The notes under the pieces are model-generated. The model searched no databases, had not been told where the DNA came from, and was given only the letters and a program-made list of their open reading frames with translations. DNA of 30,021 nucleotides, from assembly GCA_034696485.1 (NCBI GenBank), contig JAQIWT010000175.1:1-30021 (forward strand), written 5' to 3'. Positions within the stretch are counted from its first letter, which is position 1. Every line of letters begins with the position of its first letter. A program made the translations under genes and the position numbers. Source of the DNA: Isohypsibius dastychi. Its lineage: Eukaryota > Tardigrada > Eutardigrada > Parachela > Isohypsibiidae. Positions 1 to 8,897 of this stretch are shown piece by piece.

Positions 1-327
1 TACCTAAACCTAAAAAGGTCAAGCATCACTTTATAGTAGGGGTTGGGGTGTGTCGGGATTATTTACGTAGAAAGAGGGTGCCGGGATTTCGTGTTTTCCT
101 ATTTAAGTTTTATTCTGAGATTAAAATATTTTTAATTTTAACTTTCTTTGAAATTGTTGACAGTCGAATTTGAGTTGTAGCTATACATTAATGAGTTTCG
201 AAGTAGATTATATTTCCAATGATATTTCGCACACAAAATCTGGTGATTTAAACATGGCTGAGTTTTGAATTTGAATTATTCAGTGGAACTACAGTGAGCT
301 CTTCGAATGATCTGAATTTCGTTACAG
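1..327. other. AT-rich sequence upstream of the first visible syntenin exon
   Basis: No coding segment is supported here. It ends in a splice acceptor (CAG at 325-327), so it is most simply an intron of the syntenin gene. The first 100 bases are G-rich and pyrimidine-poor, with GGGGTTGGGGTG and two similar words containing GCCGGGATT or GTCGGGATT. Confidence 0.5.
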
Positions 328-1906
328 AATGGGGCATCTGCGATGGTTCCAGCTTATCCGAGTGCTACGGTAGCAAATGTCATGCTGGCGCCGGTGACCG
401 GAAACGCAATTGGATTGCGACGTGCTGAAGTCACTCATGGAATCCGACAAGTTATACTTTGCAAAGATGCTCAAGGAAAAGCCGGTCTGCGTTTTCATGC
501 AGTAAATAATGTAAGTCCTTTTGCCTTGAGAATGTTGACATAGATACGCTCGGAAAACGTGAATGATATGATAACCGGAAGTCGAGAATAACAATCAGCA
601 CACTGATTTGAGAAGTTCTATTTCTGATTAAAAAGTGCGAAATTCAACGAATTCAACCACTGAAATTTTAATTCTCCTGGTGGAATACAATCAGCTTTTT
701 GAGCTGTTTTATTCGCCATTATAGTACCGTCAACAGTTTTCTGTTTCTCCAGGGCGTTTTCGTCTCGTTCGTCATGAAAGATTCGCCTGCCGCGCTGGCT
801 GGACTTCGATTCGGCGATCAAATTCTGCAAATTGAAAATGAGAACTGTGCCGGATGGTCAACTGATCAAGCTACCAAAAAACTGACGAAAGCGGCTGGTC
901 ATTCAATCACGATGGCAGTACGAGACAGGTTAGTGCGGATTTATCGTTGTTTTAATCGGTTCGGAATGGAGCGTATTTCGGGGTCGAATTGCATAAATCA
1001 GAGAAACTGGGTTAAAAACTAGTCAGAGTTCTGAATTTCCAAAAATTTGTGAGGGGAACGAGTTTTGTTCAGATTGAATTTAGACTGAGTGTTTCGTTAA
1101 CAAGTTCCATCAGATGAACGAAAGAACGTGAAAATATCTGAACACAGGGAAGAAATGTCGTTGATCGATTCGCTTCCGATGGGAAGAATAAAAGCGAGTT
1201 CGCCAAAGGTCAGATCATGCTGATGTACGGTTTGGCTTCGGGATTTGTCAGCTGCCGGTTTGAATGCTGTGAGGAATTTTGCAGTCAGATGAAATGAAAT
1301 TAGATATCATCACTCACTTTCAAATTCACATCAGAGGAACAAAAATCGATCTGCGTTCAAAGTTGTTTGTGACCTTGCTTGAAATGAATGTGGATTTTTC
1401 TTTTGTCTTCTGTTTTATTCATAATGGTTTTTGCTCTTCAGGCCCTTCGAACGAACAATCACGATGCACAAGGATAGCAGCAACCGAGTGGGATTCGGGT
1501 ACAAGGATGGGAAGATCGAGAAGATTGTCAAGGACTCGTCGGCAGCTCGCAATGGAATCCTTACAGAGCACAATGTTTTGGAGGTCAATGGACAGAATGT
1601 GATTGGAATGAAGGATAAAGACGTCTTGAAACTTTTGGAGGATTCGCCTAGCAACGTTACTATTACAATCATGCCGACCACCATTTTCCAGCACATAGTC
1701 AAGAAGTAAGTCGAAATAAAATAAAATTACCGGCTATTTTTTGGTTTGATTTCTACCGGTTATGCTCAGTCAGTTTATTGCAGAAACTTTGCTTTTGAAT
1801 AAAACGGGATACCAAATGGTAGCACCATCGATTTACCGATTTCTTTTTCAGTATGTCGTCGGATTTGATTCGGAAGTCGATGGATCATTCAGTTCCCTTC
1901 ATCTAA
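328..1906 (+). CDS. sdcbp: Syntenin-like tandem PDZ adaptor, 5' end outside window
   Basis: Four exons are seen: 328-510, 753-928, 1442-1705 and 1852-1906, with GT..AG junctions and an open frame throughout (226 codons including the stop). The first has an acceptor at 325-327, so an upstream exon is missing. The translation follows syntenin closely: APVTGN then IGLRRAE, the PDZ1 carboxylate loop region [26 protein letters not shown], then [11 protein letters not shown] opening PDZ2, [26 protein letters not shown], and a C-terminal MDHSVPFI tail. Syntenins bind the C-termini of syndecans and other receptors with two PDZ domains and link them to trafficking and exosome formation at the plasma membrane and endosomes; this is family knowledge. 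No damage is visible, in contrast to most genes further right. The N-terminal ALIX-binding segment would be upstream of the window. Introns are 242, 513 and 146 nt. Confidence 0.95.
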
Positions 1907-2104
1907 AGCATGTCATGGTTACTTTGGGGGGTCAACCTCTATTCTGTGCATCTTGAAATGTTGATTTTTGCAGCGTTGTATGGTATTGCTTCTTGAGTAT
2001 TTTTGATTTTTATGGACACCCGTAATTTATGTTTCACTAGTTGCTCGTTCGAGCTATCGTGGAGTATTGTTTAAACCAAAACCTATTTGTCAAATTGCTC
2101 CACC

Positions 2105-2440
2105 TTTCGTAGTCTCGACCTCTCGTAGCCAAGAGCTGTCGTTGTCCTAACCTTCCGTAGTCACGATCACTCGTAGCCAGCAGTTTCGTGGTGGACGGTT
2201 CATGGTACTGAGGATAACCGGTAAAGGGTTTTGCTCGTATAGCAAATCATAATTGAAACTCATGGAATTTGAAAAATTTACGAGTACGCGAGAGACTACA
2301 AAAGACCTCAAAATCCCAAATGACAGTATGACTACGAAACTTCTTGCCTGCGAATTCATCAAACAACGAGCATCCTTGACTACGAAAGCTAATGGCAACG
2401 AATGCTCTACTACGAGGATTCTCACTACAAAACGTGGCCC
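2105..2440. repeat. Foldback element 1: irregular CGTAGT arrays in inverted arms
   Basis: From about 2105 to 2215 the plus strand repeats CGTAGTC/CGTAGCC (TTTCGTAGTCTCG, TCTCGTAGCC, TTCCGTAGTC, ACTCGTAGCC). From about 2285 to 2440 the same word occurs on the other strand (GACTACAAAAG, GACTACGAAAC, GACTACGAAAG, CTACTACGAGG, CACTACAAAAC). Spacing between words is irregular, about 15-40 bp. The arms can pair into an imperfect hairpin around a centre near 2220-2280. Open frames here are by-products of the repeat. It looks like a foldback or subterminal-repeat DNA element without coding capacity; the family is unknown to me. Confidence 0.65.
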
Positions 2441-2539
2441 ACAAAAAGTCAAGATACGGTATCATAGTAGACCGAAAATTTATTTGGAAATAAAGTGGGC
2501 TCGGTACTACAATCCAAAGTGAAGATGTTTGGTAGCTCG

Positions 2540-3266
2540 GAATGTCAAAATGAGTGTAATGTTAGATGGGTAGGGGCCCGGTGGTCAGAAGCTTGGGCAA
2601 GCACACAGTTTGGTTGTATCCCTCCGCTCTCTTTTGCGATTGAGCCTGTGCCCGGCTCACAATTGAAAATTTTGCTTCGGTTCTTCGCTCCTGATCTGCT
2701 TTCCTTCCTCCAATCGTTCATCTATACGCTTCTTCCCCTGACTTTCGTTTATTATTTTAGTCTTTGTTCAGTAAATTCTCCCGAAACATGGACTTCATCC
2801 AGAGAGCAAATATGGTTGCCTGCATTTGACTCTGTGATATCGGTCGAGATGTCTCGCAAGCTGGCAAGGTTGACTGGCAATTCCACAGCCAACACTCAGC
2901 TGCACATTATCTGGAGACTCAAACACGATGGATAGGAAACTCGAACTCACAGCTTCAAGTGCACAGGCAATAACATTTTCTCTCTCGATAAAATCCATAG
3001 CTCCGAAAAAACAGACTGAACAAGGACAAGAATAATGAACGAATATCTTTCGAGAAGAATTACTGTATACAATTAAAAGGATCGAAGAAGGGAGGGAGAT
3101 CAGGAACGAAGATCAGGATTCATGAGCAATGTTGTGGTAACGAAGCTGGGCACAGGATCGGATCACAAAAGAGAGCGGAGAGGATTATTTAGGACTGCGG
3201 GTCCAACTTTCAAAGCTTCTGATCACCTTGCCCTTACCTATCAAATATTCCACTTATATGACATTG
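2540..3266. repeat. Large inverted repeat (about 280-300 bp arms) holding two copies of a possible exon start
   Basis: Reading 2540-2845 forward and 3266-2950 on the minus strand gives the same diverged sequence. Shared landmarks in order are AATGTCA, TCAGAAGCTT, CTCCGCTCTCTTTTG, CCTGTGCCC, CTCCTGATCT or TTCCTGATCT, TTGTTCAGT, and then ATGGAYTTYATC. Both arms contain an ATG reading MDFIQRANMVACI (left, then stop) or MDFIERENVIACALEAV (right, minus strand 2998, open for 67 codons). The unique centre is about 100 bp. This is either a foldback element or an inverted duplication of a gene's 5' region with its promoter. I saw no known domain in the short peptides. It lies directly between two foldback arrays. 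Confidence 0.7.
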
Positions 3267-3546
3267 CAAGATACCCGCGGATCGTGCTTTGGTAGCTCGT
3301 TTTTTCGGAGTGCCCATTTTCGGAGTATAGCTTTGGGAGTCCCGACATCTGGGAGTCCGTAGCTTTCGGAGTGCCAAAATGGGAGTCAGATATTTCGGAG
3401 TGTCCACTTTTCGTAGTCTGACCACCGATTTGGGAATGAGCAAAAAAACTCATGATCCGCTAAATACGGGCCGTAATGCAGATCCGGTAGCTCACCGTAT
3501 ACGCCACCTTACTTCAAACGCTATTTTAATTGTTAAGTGCGTCACA

Positions 3547-3793
3547 TTTTCCCTGGAGTGAGGACTTCCGGTGGAAGTAATTTTTGCTTGGGGGACTGTC
3601 CGGAGGTTCGGGGGTTACACTGGATCTGGATTCCACCGGGGGTTTCGGGGGTGGGGGCTCGGGGGCGGAGCCCCCGTGCAGGGGTTACGGGGGCGGAGCC
3701 CCCGTAGGGTTGTGGTTTGAGGAATATATATGAATTTTATCCACACCCCAAGCGAAACTGACTTCCGCCGGAAGTCTTCACTCCGTGGCAAAA
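3547..3793. mobile_element. MITE-like element with about 47-bp terminal inverted repeats, nested in foldback 2
   Basis: The left end (3547-3593) and the right end (3746-3793, minus strand) match over about 47 bp with roughly eight differences. Both contain GGAGTGARGACTTCCGG, YGGAAGT and end in GCTTGGGG. The total length of about 247 bp, the terminal inverted repeats and the lack of coding fit a miniature inverted-repeat element. I could not define a target-site duplication. The interior is extremely G-rich on the plus strand. Confidence 0.7.
3661..3703. repeat. Two copies of a GC palindrome, 28-bp period
   Basis: GGGGGCGGAGCCCCC stands at 3661-3675 and again at 3689-3703. Each can form a stem of GGGGGC with GCCCCC around a three-base loop. 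They sit in the centre of the nested MITE-like element and are preceded by further runs of G from 3590. Such short GC hairpins are known as dispersed repeats in several unrelated genomes; no function is implied here. Confidence 0.85.
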
Positions 3794-4075
3794 AGTATGT
3801 TTTCTGAATAAGAAAAATGAGCTGAACCTGAAAAATACTTCAGGGGTCCGAAAATCAACTAATAAGTCTTTTCGCAACCAATAAGTTTTTGTGGTGTTAT
3901 TACTCCGAAAAGTACATACTCCGAAAATTCCTTTACTCCCAAAATGGCACTCCGAAAAACACCTACTCCGAGACGTCGGACTCCGAAAATCTTCTCACTA
4001 CGAAAATGTCACTCCGAGAATGGCACTCCGAAAATGGCACTCCCAAAGATCTTACTCCGAAAGAACGGGGTGCCC

Positions 4076-5185
4076 AAGATACCATACGTCTCCACTCTGA
4101 ATTCTAGTGAACGACAGGAATTTGCAAAGCCGGCCGGTGGATGACTTGGTTCGACCAATGCTTGAATACTCTCCTCCGTCGATTACTCCAGCCAGTGTAG
4201 GCAGACCGCTATTTTGAGTACAAAGACGAAGTATTGCAATGTTGCAAGCTGCAAACCGGGATACTACTCGATACATAGTATCGCACGTGCTGTATCGTAT
4301 CTTACAAGACGTGACATATATTACGTGACGTACCGTATCGGCCGTTACTTGTCATACTAGGCAATTAAAGCTGAAGCGTGTGGATAGTCCAGCGGCTTAT
4401 GCTATAACGGATGCGCCTTGTTCACAGCCGTAGCCTTATATCCCGTGAGCAAAAGTGGACTGCTACTGTTCGTATGTTTTGATTCAAGATACACTGAATC
4501 AGAAATCCGAGATTGTAGTGGTAAAAAAGATATGGGATTTGTTGCTTCCCTTGTCCAGTCGAAATCATTATCTGCAACGCAGATACACTTCTTGTAGTCT
4601 CTGGCAAGAACTGACGCCACTACTTGACAAATTGAGTCTGGACTTCATCTATGACAAGAAAGTTTTACCTTGATTTCGCTTCAACCAATCGGATTCGTGG
4701 CGTCTTGTTGAGAACTACCGTTACCTCCCAGAATTGTGCTAGAAAATAGATCGGCGCGCTTCATTCATTGAATTCCCGCATTCGGCCTCTTGGCCGCAGA
4801 GTGTTGAAACCTGGATGCGTGATGCTGATATGCATGGAGACCGCTGTAATGCGAGTAGGACTCAAAATGTTCTTGGGATCGCCGCTAATCTGGCACAGAT
4901 TGGCACAAATTGCTATGAAAAACCAAGCCCCGCCTCCCATCCGTTTCCAGAACATTTAGCGGACACCTGAAGAGGGAATTCTCCATCTCCGCCCGAAAAA
5001 ATAACTTATGGGATCCCCAGACTCCGAAGCAACTCCTCAATAATAGGAATACCAGTGAAAAGTGCAAAGAAGAACCAACGGGGTGGCCGGCTGGGGAACA
5101 ACAACTGTCTGTCGACATGTTGCCTGAAGACCTTGACCTCGATTCAACGTTAATTTACAAGCAACTGCCGAAAACGCCGACTCGA
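4076..5185. other. No supported gene; short GATAC/GTATC-rich patch
   Basis: About 1.1 kb without a convincing coding frame; all open frames are under 80 codons and resemble no family I know. At 4255-4350 there are clustered GATAC/GTATC words (CGATACATAGTATCG is nearly palindromic) and two ACGTGAC words. I looked for a tRNA near 4385-4460 and could not fold one. Confidence 0.4.
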
Positions 5186-5189
5186 TATG

Positions 5190-5772
5190 GCATTTTCGTA
5201 TCCAGACCCATCACGTATTAAAATTCATCTCATCACAGCCCTTGAGTTCGATGCTCCGTTGAATCTCGTAAAGACTCCGCGTGGTCCTCGTGAACGGACC
5301 TGGTCTCCTGGAACATCTTTCCCGCATCTCTGTTTCCACCTGCGAGGAATCTCCAGACTGGACTTCTCTGGGAATATACCTTGCTCGCTCGACGTCCTCG
5401 TACATTTCCGGACTTTTGATCCTGTTATCGCTTTCCAGAGTATTCTACACAAAAAGACTGTAAAGGCGACGATTCAATCGACGTATTCCAGCAAAAACTT
5501 ACCGCTATGAGATCTTCGAAAGGATAAACTTATTCCACCGAAAATCGATCATTTGAGCCAGTGTCTCAATCACGGAAATCATAGTACAGCAACCTGAATC
5601 TCAAAGCGGATGGTTCCTGCCGGGTCACTTTACCTCGGTTACCGGGACACGGCTAATCGAGGTCCGTTTACGAGGACCACGCGAAGTCTTGACGAGATTC
5701 AACAGAGCATCGAACTCAAGAGATGCGATGAGATATATTTTAATATAAGATGGGTTCTCGATACGAAAATGC
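5190..5772. repeat. Inverted repeat with 111-bp arms that keep one reading frame
   Basis: The forward sequence at 5190-5300 equals the minus-strand sequence at 5772-5661 with about 15 differences and one single-base gap (roughly 87% by hand count). Both copies can be read in one frame as [RY]IKI[HY]LI[TA][AS]LEFDA, then LLNLVKT or PLNLVKT, then [PS]RGPR[EK]RT. The single-base gap sits at the start, so the frame is kept over the rest. The left copy continues open to 5510 and the right copy is part of an open minus frame 6038-5625. Family unknown. It could be the paired ends of a foldback element or an inverted duplication of an exon. Confidence 0.75.
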
Positions 5773-6038
5773 ATTGATTCTGAAATAGGTCTTTCACGTG
5801 AAGCCTGAACGAAAAGATAACGTAACTCAAGTCCGCCAGCGTGGACAAAGAATGAAACAGAAGACAAATCTTCTGTCTGTGACAAATGACTTCCGTTTCC
5901 GGTTGATCCGGCGGAAGCTAAAATGAAAATAAAGAGCATTAGGCAAAGAAGTGAGGCTGTGGAACGCAGGTCTTTCACAACTTCGGAATGGCTACAGGAT
6001 GCGTCTCTGCCATCCCACATAATCAAACGATCAAACAC
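5625..6038 (-). CDS. Unrecognised open frame, possible exon
   Basis: 137 codons open on the minus strand. Its first part has a hydrophobic stretch (LLCLMLFIFILASAGS), which could be a membrane segment. Its last third is the right arm of the 5190-5772 inverted repeat. It follows the splice donor that ends the acidic exon at 6099, so it might be a downstream exon of that gene, but I see no convincing acceptor and no known domain. Confidence 0.25.
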   Translation of the reverse strand: MFDRLIMWDGRDASCSHSEVVKDLRSTASLLCLMLFIFILASAGSTGNGSHLSQTEDLSSVSFFVHAGGLELRYLFVQASRERPISESMHFRIENPSYIKIYLIASLEFDALLNLVKTSRGPRKRTSISRVPVTEVK

Positions 6039-6098
6039 GTCTACTTCTAGATTTCAGAGTTCTACCTAACACTCTTTCACAGCTCAGAGACTACGTAC

Positions 6099-6906
6099 CT
6101 TCATCTTTAGCCTCGACTTCATGTTGAATTTCTGTTCGCTCGTGGCGATGGTCTTCATCATCACTGTCATGCTCGTTTGCGTCTTTGACTTCGAAGTTCA
6201 TCTGCTTTTCCACTCAGGTCCACTGGCGCTTCAGGATGAAGATGCTAAAAATCTTCATAATACGGAAGACCTCCGACGGCTGAAACCTTCCCTCCGGTCG
6301 TATCTTGTATCCCTAATATCCAAAAGTCTATTCAGACGTATCAGTCATCAGATTTTCAAATCCTTTGCTGCGACTATTTTCTGGAATGGCATTCGCCATA
6401 GCATTCATCTGCCAAATGGCGATCTTTTGGGGCAGTTTACTGCCAACTTCCAAATGCAACAAATGCTGGTGAACATGAGAGTGGGCAGCCAGCGCATCCT
6501 TCGGAGCTAAAGTTTCCATCATCGAGGCTAGACGATCCAAATGACGAATCGCCTCGTCGATTCCTTTCTTTCGTTTAGCTGGTTTCTCTGCTACCCTTGG
6601 GCCTCTGGTGACGGTTTTTGAAGCCCAAGCATGGACAGGCATTTCCAGCGAGCTGGACTACTCCGTCGCATGCGACGACTGCTGCCTAGAGCTCGACGGT
6701 GTCATCTCCCGTTTAACGCGCCTTTTAATAACATCGTAAATCCCGATTTTTCGGAAGTTTCTTGTTGAAGTTGAGTGAGTCGGATAACGCTTTTCTGGCT
6801 TACTTGAAGTCGAAGGCTGCGCTTCCATTAAAACCTGAGAAGAACTTGAAGATTCAAGCGGATATTTCAGTTGACGAGCAGCCACAAAAAGAACTACAGT
6901 CGCAGA
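6099..6906 (-). pseudogene. Ser/Arg-rich then helical then acidic protein, broken frame
   Basis: Reading right to left, one minus frame runs from about 6906 to 6328 with a single stop at 6660-6658. It starts Ser-rich (SSSSSQVLMEAQPSTSSKPEK), then basic (DVIKRRVKREM), then a helical stretch RKKGIDEAIRHLDRLASMM and LAPKDALAAHSHVHQHLLHLE. After about 6328 the frame closes. Further coding is readable in two frames at 6245-6099: PVDLSGKADELRS, then an acidic run NEHDSDDEDHRHERTE ending at a good GTACGT donor (6098-6093). The Ser-rich/basic/helical/acidic layout suggests a nuclear protein, perhaps a transcription factor or chromatin protein; this is inference. I recognise no family. Two interruptions point to decay or sequence error. 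Part of it lies opposite the plus-strand candidate at 6762-6965. Confidence 0.45.
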
Positions 6907-6965
6907 CTGCCCCGCAGCGTGCTACACGACAAGAACCGCTGCACGTTTGTTCACAGCTTTTCTGA
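6762..6965 (+). CDS. Candidate exon of an unrecognised plus-strand gene
   Basis: An open frame from a TTG/ATG-poor start gives a hydrophilic protein-like sequence (SESDNAFLAYLKSKAALPLK, then a Gln/Glu-rich segment). Beyond it, in another frame, 6980-7075 reads ETSRRLLKNGNSTPGASNSS and MAYRPVAPVSPELVEC. This may be the start of the gene whose later exons lie at 7175-7531. It overlaps the minus-strand gene 6099-6906 antisense, and only one of the two may be real. No domain recognised. Confidence 0.3.
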   Translation: MLKLSESDNAFLAYLKSKAALPLKPEKNLKIQADISVDEQPQKELQSQTAPQRATRQEPLHVCSQLF

Positions 6966-7174
6966 CTGTGGTGAGCCCGACATCCAGAAACCAGCCGTCG
7001 TTTGCTTAAGAATGGTAACTCAACTCCTGGTGCATCAAATAGCTCGCAGCCAATGGCTTACCGACCAGTTGCTCCAGTTTCTCCTGAACTGGTTGAATGC
7101 TAGAACTTTGGTGGATTCCGCTCCAGGTCTCAGTCCACTAGCACATCATCGCAAGCTTAGAGTTAAGCACTTAA

Positions 7175-7531
7175 AGCGACCCTCATGCTCGAGAAACTTT
7201 CATTCCACCTAAAAATCCACAAGCACGCCGTGACTTATACATGATGATGCGTTTGAAGATAAATGAAGAATCAATTATCGGGAATCAGTTAACATCCTAC
7301 ATCCTCGTGATGTTTGCTCAAGACGTCAAAACAGAATCAGAAACAAAGATTGGCCCTAAGATTGATGGCCGTAATTTGCGGGCTCTCTTTCACACCTGAT
7401 TTTTAGTGACAACAGTAACCAAGGATGTTGTTGACCGTCGAGCGGTGAGCCGGATCGGAGCTGTTAGCAGAACTTGTGTCAAGCATGGTGTCTCTCATTA
7501 CCAGCGGCCTTTTGCAAGAACGTTTATTTGA
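7175..7531 (+). CDS. Unrecognised gene, two terminal exon candidates
   Basis: The first segment (7175-7399) is open: PHARETFIPPKNPQARRDLY, MMMRLKINEESIIGNQ, and KTESETKIGPKIDG. A donor GTAATT at 7371 and an acceptor TTTTTAG ending at 7406 would remove 36 nt and continue in phase as LTTVTKDVVDRRAVSRIGAV, SRTCVKHGVS to a TGA at 7531. The intron would be very short. The mix of charged and helical residues looks like genuine coding sequence. The helical C-terminal half could be a small DNA- or protein-binding fold such as a BEN-like domain, but I cannot confirm this. Start and N-terminus are unclear. Confidence 0.4.
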
Positions 7532-7624
7532 GTACGAATCAGTTTGTTCTCGCTAAAATTGACGACATGTTAATCAGGCTTATCATGGTCCAATACGGCA
7601 TCCTATCTGCTACGTGATACGTAG

Positions 7625-7888
7625 TCAACGATGTCCTCGAAAGTAATTGCTGGTCAGACCATCTGGCTGAACGAGCGTCTTCTTGCGAGTCCTCTCTACT
7701 GATGAATTTTGACCATGAATGTACTCTCTTTGCAACCAAGAAATCACCGCAAACGGATCAAAGAGAAATATCATTTCAACACATGAAAACGCATTCGAAC
7801 GTTTCGCATAAAATGTTTTTGCATCTTTGATGTTATTTGCGGCGTAGTTTGTATTTTGACTTTTGCTTAAACACCGGATTTTCAACAA
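7625..7888 (-). CDS. Unrecognised minus open frame
   Basis: 87 codons with a plausible protein composition (VEMIFLFDPFAVISWLQREY, then a basic stretch VERTRKKT). It follows the open segment at 7833-8048 on the same strand, overlapping its end in another frame, so it may be a further exon of the RING-type gene. No domain recognised. Confidence 0.3.
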   Translation of the reverse strand: MLKIRCLSKSQNTNYAANNIKDAKTFYAKRSNAFSCVEMIFLFDPFAVISWLQREYIHGQNSSVERTRKKTLVQPDGLTSNYFRGHR

Positions 7889-8048
7889 TTGCTCGAAGCA
7901 GCCTCTTCAAACGATATTCAACCTGAACATCGGTGTCAATCATGAGTGAATACATTCCGGAATGATAGATTTCATGAAAATTAGGAGTGCAGAAAAACAT
8001 CAGACTTTGGCTATTTGGACCTCTTATAGAAAACGCTTGCAGAGATTC
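7833..8048 (-). CDS. Probable exon downstream of the RING-like segment
   Basis: 72 codons are open on the minus strand without an early ATG. The translation reads as ordinary protein: SIRGPNSQSLMFFCTPNFHE, IYHSGMYSLMIDTDVQVEYR, then a basic end RLKRLLRAIVENPVFKQKSK. A stop TAA at 7833-7835 closes it. It lies 130 bp downstream of the RING-like segment on the same strand and may be part of the same gene or of a small gene between. No known domain seen. Confidence 0.4.
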   Translation of the reverse strand, partial: ESLQAFSIRGPNSQSLMFFCTPNFHEIYHSGMYSLMIDTDVQVEYRLKRLLRAIVENPVFKQKSKYKLRRK

Positions 8049-8180
8049 TTACGAAGTATCGCATTGCTAGCAGCAAAAAAAACGGAAGGATATTCAGTAT
8101 AAGTGTTTTTTTCTCAGTGAGTTTTGCTCAGTCTTCTACGTAGTTTGACAGATCAACTTCTTCAACCACCCAAAAACTCA

Positions 8181-8570
8181 TCAGGTCATTGTGATAAAAT
8201 CTCCACAGACCATGGCTTTTGATTGGGAAATGATCGGCCTTTCCCAGTTCTGAATGGGTATCGGTTCCATAACACGCAGAGTCGAGCGAATGGTGAAACC
8301 AGCATGAAACATCATCGAGAGTTTATATACAAGCCGTGAAAAGTCACAATATCTATTCTCAACATTAAATTGTTCAGCAGATGCAACCAGTTGACAGCAG
8401 GTGTAACGTTTGGGCATCTCATGTTCGATGTCAAATTCGAACTGTCCTTGGCATTCTTCACAACATACCAAGTGAGAACATGGAAACATAAGCTAGTTTG
8501 ATATCACGGTTAGCGTTAATTCCGCAATAGAGCAGATTGGCAGGTCCAAACCGGGCGTCATAGCTTCGTG
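8181..8570 (-). pseudogene. RING-finger segment of IAP/MDM2-like type, frameshifted
   Basis: Minus-strand 8489-8181 reads MFPCSHLVCCEECQGQF and on to VCGDFITMT. Just upstream, in a second frame, 8570-8490 reads GPANLLYCGINANRDIKLAY. Together they follow the layout of a C-terminal RING finger of the IAP/MDM2 kind (C-x2-C .. I.L.PC.H.V.C..C). Two things differ from a working finger: the second Cys of the first pair is Asn, and a one-base frame change separates the halves. RING fingers bind two zinc ions and recruit E2 enzymes for ubiquitin transfer. Here function is unlikely unless the sequence is wrong. A downstream CC pair (YTCCQLV) is present but not well placed. Neighbouring minus-strand exons at 8898-9019 and 7833-8048 may belong to the same gene. 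Confidence 0.5.
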
Positions 8571-8897
8571 AGAATTAATTTCGTCATTCTCGGTTTCTTT
8601 ACGCTACAATGTGGCAAGTAATGTCTGGAATAGCGGAATCTCTTGGTTTGTCTGTGATTAGCCAGGATCTGACGATTCATCGCATGCCAGCTCCGTCTTT
8701 TATTGAAGGAGTTTCATGCAAGCTTCATTATGCGTGTTCTGAATATTGATGCTAATATCAATTCGGTCTAAGTACTGTAAAAAGTGGTGATAACTTCGCA
8801 GGATGTGCATATGGTGATAGTGGCATAGATTCAATGTTGAGGTAATGCAATAAGGATTTCAGGTAATAATTCTCGGTAAACAATTCAGTTTACTCAC

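Larger units (their letters stand above)
3298..4075. repeat. Foldback element 2: inverted arrays of TTTCGGAGT-type words
   Basis: At 3298-3420 the plus strand carries TTTTTCGGAGTG, TTTTCGGAGTAT, TTTGGGAGTCC, CTGGGAGTCC, TTTCGGAGTGCC, ATGGGAGTC, TTTCGGAGTG and TTTTCGTAGTC. At 3899-4075 the complement recurs about eleven times (ACTCCGAAAA, ACTCCCAAAATGG, CACTCCGAGAATGG, CACTACGAAAATG). Word spacing is roughly 14-20 bp and irregular, so it is not a simple satellite. The few CGTAGT variants tie it to foldback element 1. About 450 bp, including the nested element at 3547-3793, separates the arms. Several open frames across the arms are repeat translations, not genes. Confidence 0.75.

Noticed and set aside
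1-40. Telomere-like TACCTAAACCTAAAAAGG
   Set aside because: Only two partial units, no array.
2495-2935. 146-codon plus open frame
   Set aside because: It runs through the left arm and centre of the 2540-3266 inverted repeat; no domain and odd composition.
3234-3561. Several short open frames rich in TPK or LRK repeats (also at 3889-4144)
   Set aside because: They are translations of the TTTCGGAGT arrays, not genes.
4380-4460. Possible tRNA
   Set aside because: No cloverleaf and no TTCRA-type B box could be fitted.
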